This document shows, one piece after another, positions 61,648 to 64,000 of a stretch of DNA of 64,000 nt. The notes under the pieces were generated by a model. The model worked only from the letters and a program-made list of their open reading frames with translations. It searched no databases and was not told where the DNA came from. The DNA is from Williamsia maris (GTDB taxonomy: Bacteria > Actinomycetota > Actinomycetes > Mycobacteriales > Mycobacteriaceae): positions 558,001-622,000 of the forward strand of contig NZ_JAMTCJ010000003.1 of assembly GCF_024171815.1 (NCBI RefSeq), written 5' to 3'. Each line of letters opens with the position of its first letter. Positions within the stretch are counted from its first letter, which is position 1. The translations under genes were made by a program, and so were the position numbers.

Positions 61648-62841
61648 ATGTCGGACCTCAACACATCGTCCCCGCGTCGACGTCTGCGCGGCGGGACACG
61701 GTCGACACCGACACCGACACCGACGGCACCGACCGGGCCGGCCATCACCTTCGACCGTGTCACGGTCACCTACGGCCGTGGCCGCGCCGCGCAGGAGGCG
61801 CTGTCGGACTTCAGCCTCCGGGTGGCGCCCGGCGAGACGGTTGCCCTGCTCGGCCCCAGCGGCTCGGGCAAGTCGACCGCCCTCAAGGCACTGGCAGGCT
61901 TCGTCCGGCCATCCTCGGGACGCGTACGTCTCGGCGACCGTGACGTCACCGACCTCCCGCCCGCGAAGCGCGGGATCGGTGTGGTCGTCCAGTCCTACGC
62001 CCTGTTCCCGCATCTGCACGTACGGGACAACGTGGCGTTCGGCCTGCGGGCGCATCGTGTTGCCCGCAGTCAGATCTCCGATCGAGTACGCGAAGCACTC
62101 GAGATGGTCAGCATGTCCGGGTACGCCGACCGACTGCCGCGGGAGCTCTCCGGCGGGCAGCAGCAGCGCGTCGCCATCGCCCGCGCGCTGGCGATCCGTC
62201 CCGGGGTGCTGCTGCTCGACGAACCACTGGCCGCTCTCGACGCCGCCCTGCGGCAGTCGATGCTCACCGAGTTGCAGGAGCTGCGGGCCGCCCTGCCCGA
62301 CACGGCGATGCTCTACGTGACCCACGATCAGACCGAGGCGCTCGCCCTGGCCGACCGGGTGGCGGTGATGCGCGACGCGCGTCTGGTCGACGTCGACACC
62401 GCCGACACGCTATGGACCCGCCCTCCGTCGGCGTTCACCGCTGCCTTCCTCGGTGGCGCGAACCTCCTTCCCTGCACGATCGGGCGGGTGTCGGGGACCA
62501 GCGCCCTGGTCTCGGTCGGTGATCGCATGCTCGACGTCACCGCGCCGGCCACCCGTGTCGGGGCGCCGGGCTGGTCCCCGGGCACACCGGCGATGGTCTG
62601 CATCCGGCCCCACGAGATCTCCGTCGCCACGACCTCGGGACGCGGCGCGATCCGCGCGCGGGTCACGGCTGCGGTGTGGCAGGGGGCGACGACGCGCGTC
62701 ACCCTGGCCGTCGACGGTCTCCCGGACGTGCTGCTCGACGCCGATCTCCCGGGCCGGTCCGACCACGCGATCGACTCGGTCGTGTGGGTGACGTTCCCAC
62801 CCGGCTCCGGAGTGCTCGTGTCGACGAACAGCGCGTCATGA
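61648..62841 (+). CDS. 2-Aminoethylphosphonate-type ABC transporter ATP-binding protein
   Basis: This 397-residue ABC ATPase has Walker [12 protein letters not shown], the signature [15 protein letters not shown], Walker B VLLLDEPLAALDA and the switch VTHDQTEAL. A C-terminal TOBE-like regulatory domain of about 120 residues follows. The N-terminus carries a short TPTPTPTAPT repeat before the ATPase domain. ATG at 61648 follows GGGGAG. It overlaps the next permease gene (ATGA) and powers uptake. Confidence 0.93.
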   Translation: MSDLNTSSPRRRLRGGTRSTPTPTPTAPTGPAITFDRVTVTYGRGRAAQEALSDFSLRVAPGETVALLGPSGSGKSTALKALAGFVRPSSGRVRLGDRDVTDLPPAKRGIGVVVQSYALFPHLHVRDNVAFGLRAHRVARSQISDRVREALEMVSMSGYADRLPRELSGGQQQRVAIARALAIRPGVLLLDEPLAALDAALRQSMLTELQELRAALPDTAMLYVTHDQTEALALADRVAVMRDARLVDVDTADTLWTRPPSAFTAAFLGGANLLPCTIGRVSGTSALVSVGDRMLDVTAPATRVGAPGWSPGTPAMVCIRPHEISVATTSGRGAIRARVTAAVWQGATTRVTLAVDGLPDVLLDADLPGRSDHAIDSVVWVTFPPGSGVLVSTNSAS

Positions 62842-63758
62842 CCGCCGGTCTCGTCCAACGCCCACCCGGGGCGCCGACCCCGGTGCCCAACCCACCCGTG
62901 CGGCGCAGCGCCGCCGTGTGGTGGACGATCGGGCCGCTGGTGATCGTCGCCGTCGTGGCGGTCTACCCGCTGGTGCGGGTACTGCTGAACTCCACGTCGG
63001 GGCGCGGGTCGAGTTCGTGGTCCGGGGTGTTGTCGTCCGAGCTGTTCCGGACGTCGCTGCTCACCACCGCGCGGATCTCGGCCTGTGCGACCCTCGGCTG
63101 CCTGGTGCTCGGCACGTTCATCGCGGTGATCCTGGCTTTCGTCCCGTTCCCCGGCTCGACGATCGTGGGGCGTCTGATCGACACCGTCCTCGCGCTGCCG
63201 TCGTTCCTCATCACGCTCGCCTTCACGTTCATCTACGGCAGCGCAGGCATCGTCAACGCGGCGCTGTTCGAGATCACCGGGTCCCGTCCGGTGAACTTCC
63301 TGACCACCGAGCTCGGTGTGATCGTCGCCGAGATCACCTTCTTCACCCCGTTCGTCGTGCGACCCCTGCTCGCCGCGTTCGCGATGGTCCCGCGTGAACA
63401 GCTCGACGTCGCGGCGAGTCTCGGGGCCTCGCCGTGGCGGGTGTTACGCACCGTCGTGATGCCCGAGGCGTGGCCGGCACTGATCGCCGGCGGCGGCCTG
63501 GTGTTGCTGCTGACGCTCAACGAATTCGGGATCGTCCTGTTCACCGGCGCCAAGGACGTCACCACGCTCCCCGTCCTGATCTACACCCGCGGCATCGTCA
63601 CCTTCGACCTCCCCGGGGCCGCGGTGATCGCCACCGTCCAGGTCGGACTGTCGATCGGCCTGTACCTGCTGTATCGAAAGGCGTTCGCACGGATGACCTC
63701 CGGCCGCGATACGTCGACACGGAAGGACGACGGCAATGCTGTTCTGGACCAGGCGTAG
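62838..63758 (+). CDS. 2-Aminoethylphosphonate-type ABC transporter permease, first subunit
   Basis: This 306-residue permease has six predicted helices. One lies near the N-terminus (VWWTIGPLVIVAVVAVYPLVRVLL). The binding-protein-dependent EAA-loop motif is LDVAASLGASPWRVLRTVVMPEAWPALIAGGGLVLLLTLNEFG. It is translationally coupled to the ATPase gene. The next permease gene starts inside its last 23 bases, so the block is read as one operon. Confidence 0.92.
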   Translation: MTAGLVQRPPGAPTPVPNPPVRRSAAVWWTIGPLVIVAVVAVYPLVRVLLNSTSGRGSSSWSGVLSSELFRTSLLTTARISACATLGCLVLGTFIAVILAFVPFPGSTIVGRLIDTVLALPSFLITLAFTFIYGSAGIVNAALFEITGSRPVNFLTTELGVIVAEITFFTPFVVRPLLAAFAMVPREQLDVAASLGASPWRVLRTVVMPEAWPALIAGGGLVLLLTLNEFGIVLFTGAKDVTTLPVLIYTRGIVTFDLPGAAVIATVQVGLSIGLYLLYRKAFARMTSGRDTSTRKDDGNAVLDQA

Positions 63759-64000
63759 TCGCGCCGCGGTATGGGCCCTGTTCGGGATCGTGGTGACGAT
63801 CGTCTTCGTCGCGCCGATCGCCACCGTCGTCCTCGCCGCCTTCGCCGGGTCGTGGAACGGCCCGCTGCCGACCGATCTGGGGGTGGCCCGCTTCGGTGAT
63901 GCGTTGTCCGGCGACGACCTCGCCAGCCTGTCGGTGAGTCTGCAGACCGCGGTCATCGCCGGCGCGCTGGCACTGGTCGTCGGGACCTGGGCCGCGCTGG
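63736..64000 (+). CDS. 2-Aminoethylphosphonate-type ABC transporter permease, second subunit (cut by window end)
   Basis: About 88 residues are visible before the window ends. The protein starts MLFWTRRSRAAVWALFGIVVTIVFVAPIATVVLAAFAGSWNG and shows a second helix, LQTAVIAGALALVVGTWAAL, as expected for the second MetI-type permease of the operon. Its ATG overlaps the end of the first permease by 23 bases. The rest lies outside the window. Confidence 0.85.
   Translation, partial: MLFWTRRSRAAVWALFGIVVTIVFVAPIATVVLAAFAGSWNGPLPTDLGVARFGDALSGDDLASLSVSLQTAVIAGALALVVGTWAAL

Noticed and set aside
61695-61740. ACCGAC repeats near the start of the ABC ATPase gene
   Set aside because: They encode a short TP-rich linker in frame; no sign of phase variation such as a frameshifted stop.

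Overview
The window is a 64 kb stretch of a GC-rich actinobacterial chromosome, most likely Gordonia or a close relative in the order Mycobacteriales. Supporting signs are a 112-residue Lsr2 with the RGR DNA-contact motif, a resuscitation-promoting factor, a tmRNA whose tag reads ADKNQRDYALAA, an Ada-AlkA fusion, the prfB/mscS/ftsE/ftsX/smpB/ssrA neighbourhood, FprB-like ferredoxin reductase, and many GTG starts with ATGA-type overlaps. The genus is inferred, not proven. I see no IS element, prophage or CRISPR array.

Layout. 1-5 kb: a truncated PfpI/DJ-1 protein, a small Rho_N-domain protein, a PQQ-type sugar dehydrogenase lipoprotein, and the CstA transporter with its YbdD partner. 5-19 kb: alkylation repair (ada-alkA, ogt), RmuC, a secreted glycosidase-like protein, fructosamine kinase, nadE, an N-acetylmuramoyl-alanine amidase, a trhO-cobW-DUF3253 operon and a DEAD-box helicase. 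19.4 kb: lsr2. 20-25 kb: a quinate/shikimate catabolic island (MHS transporter, shikimate dehydrogenase, TetR regulator, fused 3-dehydroshikimate dehydratase) with a matching operator at each of its two promoters. 25-31 kb: tRNA-Ala, a DsbA-like protein, phosphoglucomutase, two alpha/beta hydrolases, an aldo/keto reductase and a lipoprotein.

31.5-41 kb: an AbiEi/DUF559 gene bracketed by two 61-bp elements in inverted orientation, then ssrA, smpB, ftsX, ftsE, mscS and prfB. Three opposite-strand genes (two GNAT acetyltransferases and a MinD-like ATPase with a long Pro-rich N-terminus) interrupt this normally compact block. 41-58 kb: hisN, a metallo-beta-lactamase-fold protein, small membrane proteins, two tandem acyl-CoA dehydrogenases behind a perfect operator-like palindrome, a DHA2 exporter with divergent TetR, an Rpf, a TetR/MaoC pair, a GH25 lysozyme, an SDR, a peptidase E-like protein, and an AurF-type diiron protein followed by its probable ferredoxin/reductase partner.

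57.4-64 kb (cut by the window end): a phosphonate-use regulon. A GntR regulator and a PhnZ/TmpB-like HD oxygenase are read leftward. An FAD oxidoreductase, a phosphonatase-like HAD hydrolase and a 2-aminoethylphosphonate-type ABC importer are read rightward. Two palindromes containing TGGTCT-(A/T)-ACCA sit in the shared promoter region. The set appears to import an aminophosphonate and to offer two routes to C-P cleavage. This is the most interesting system in the window, followed by the inverted elements around the DUF559 gene.
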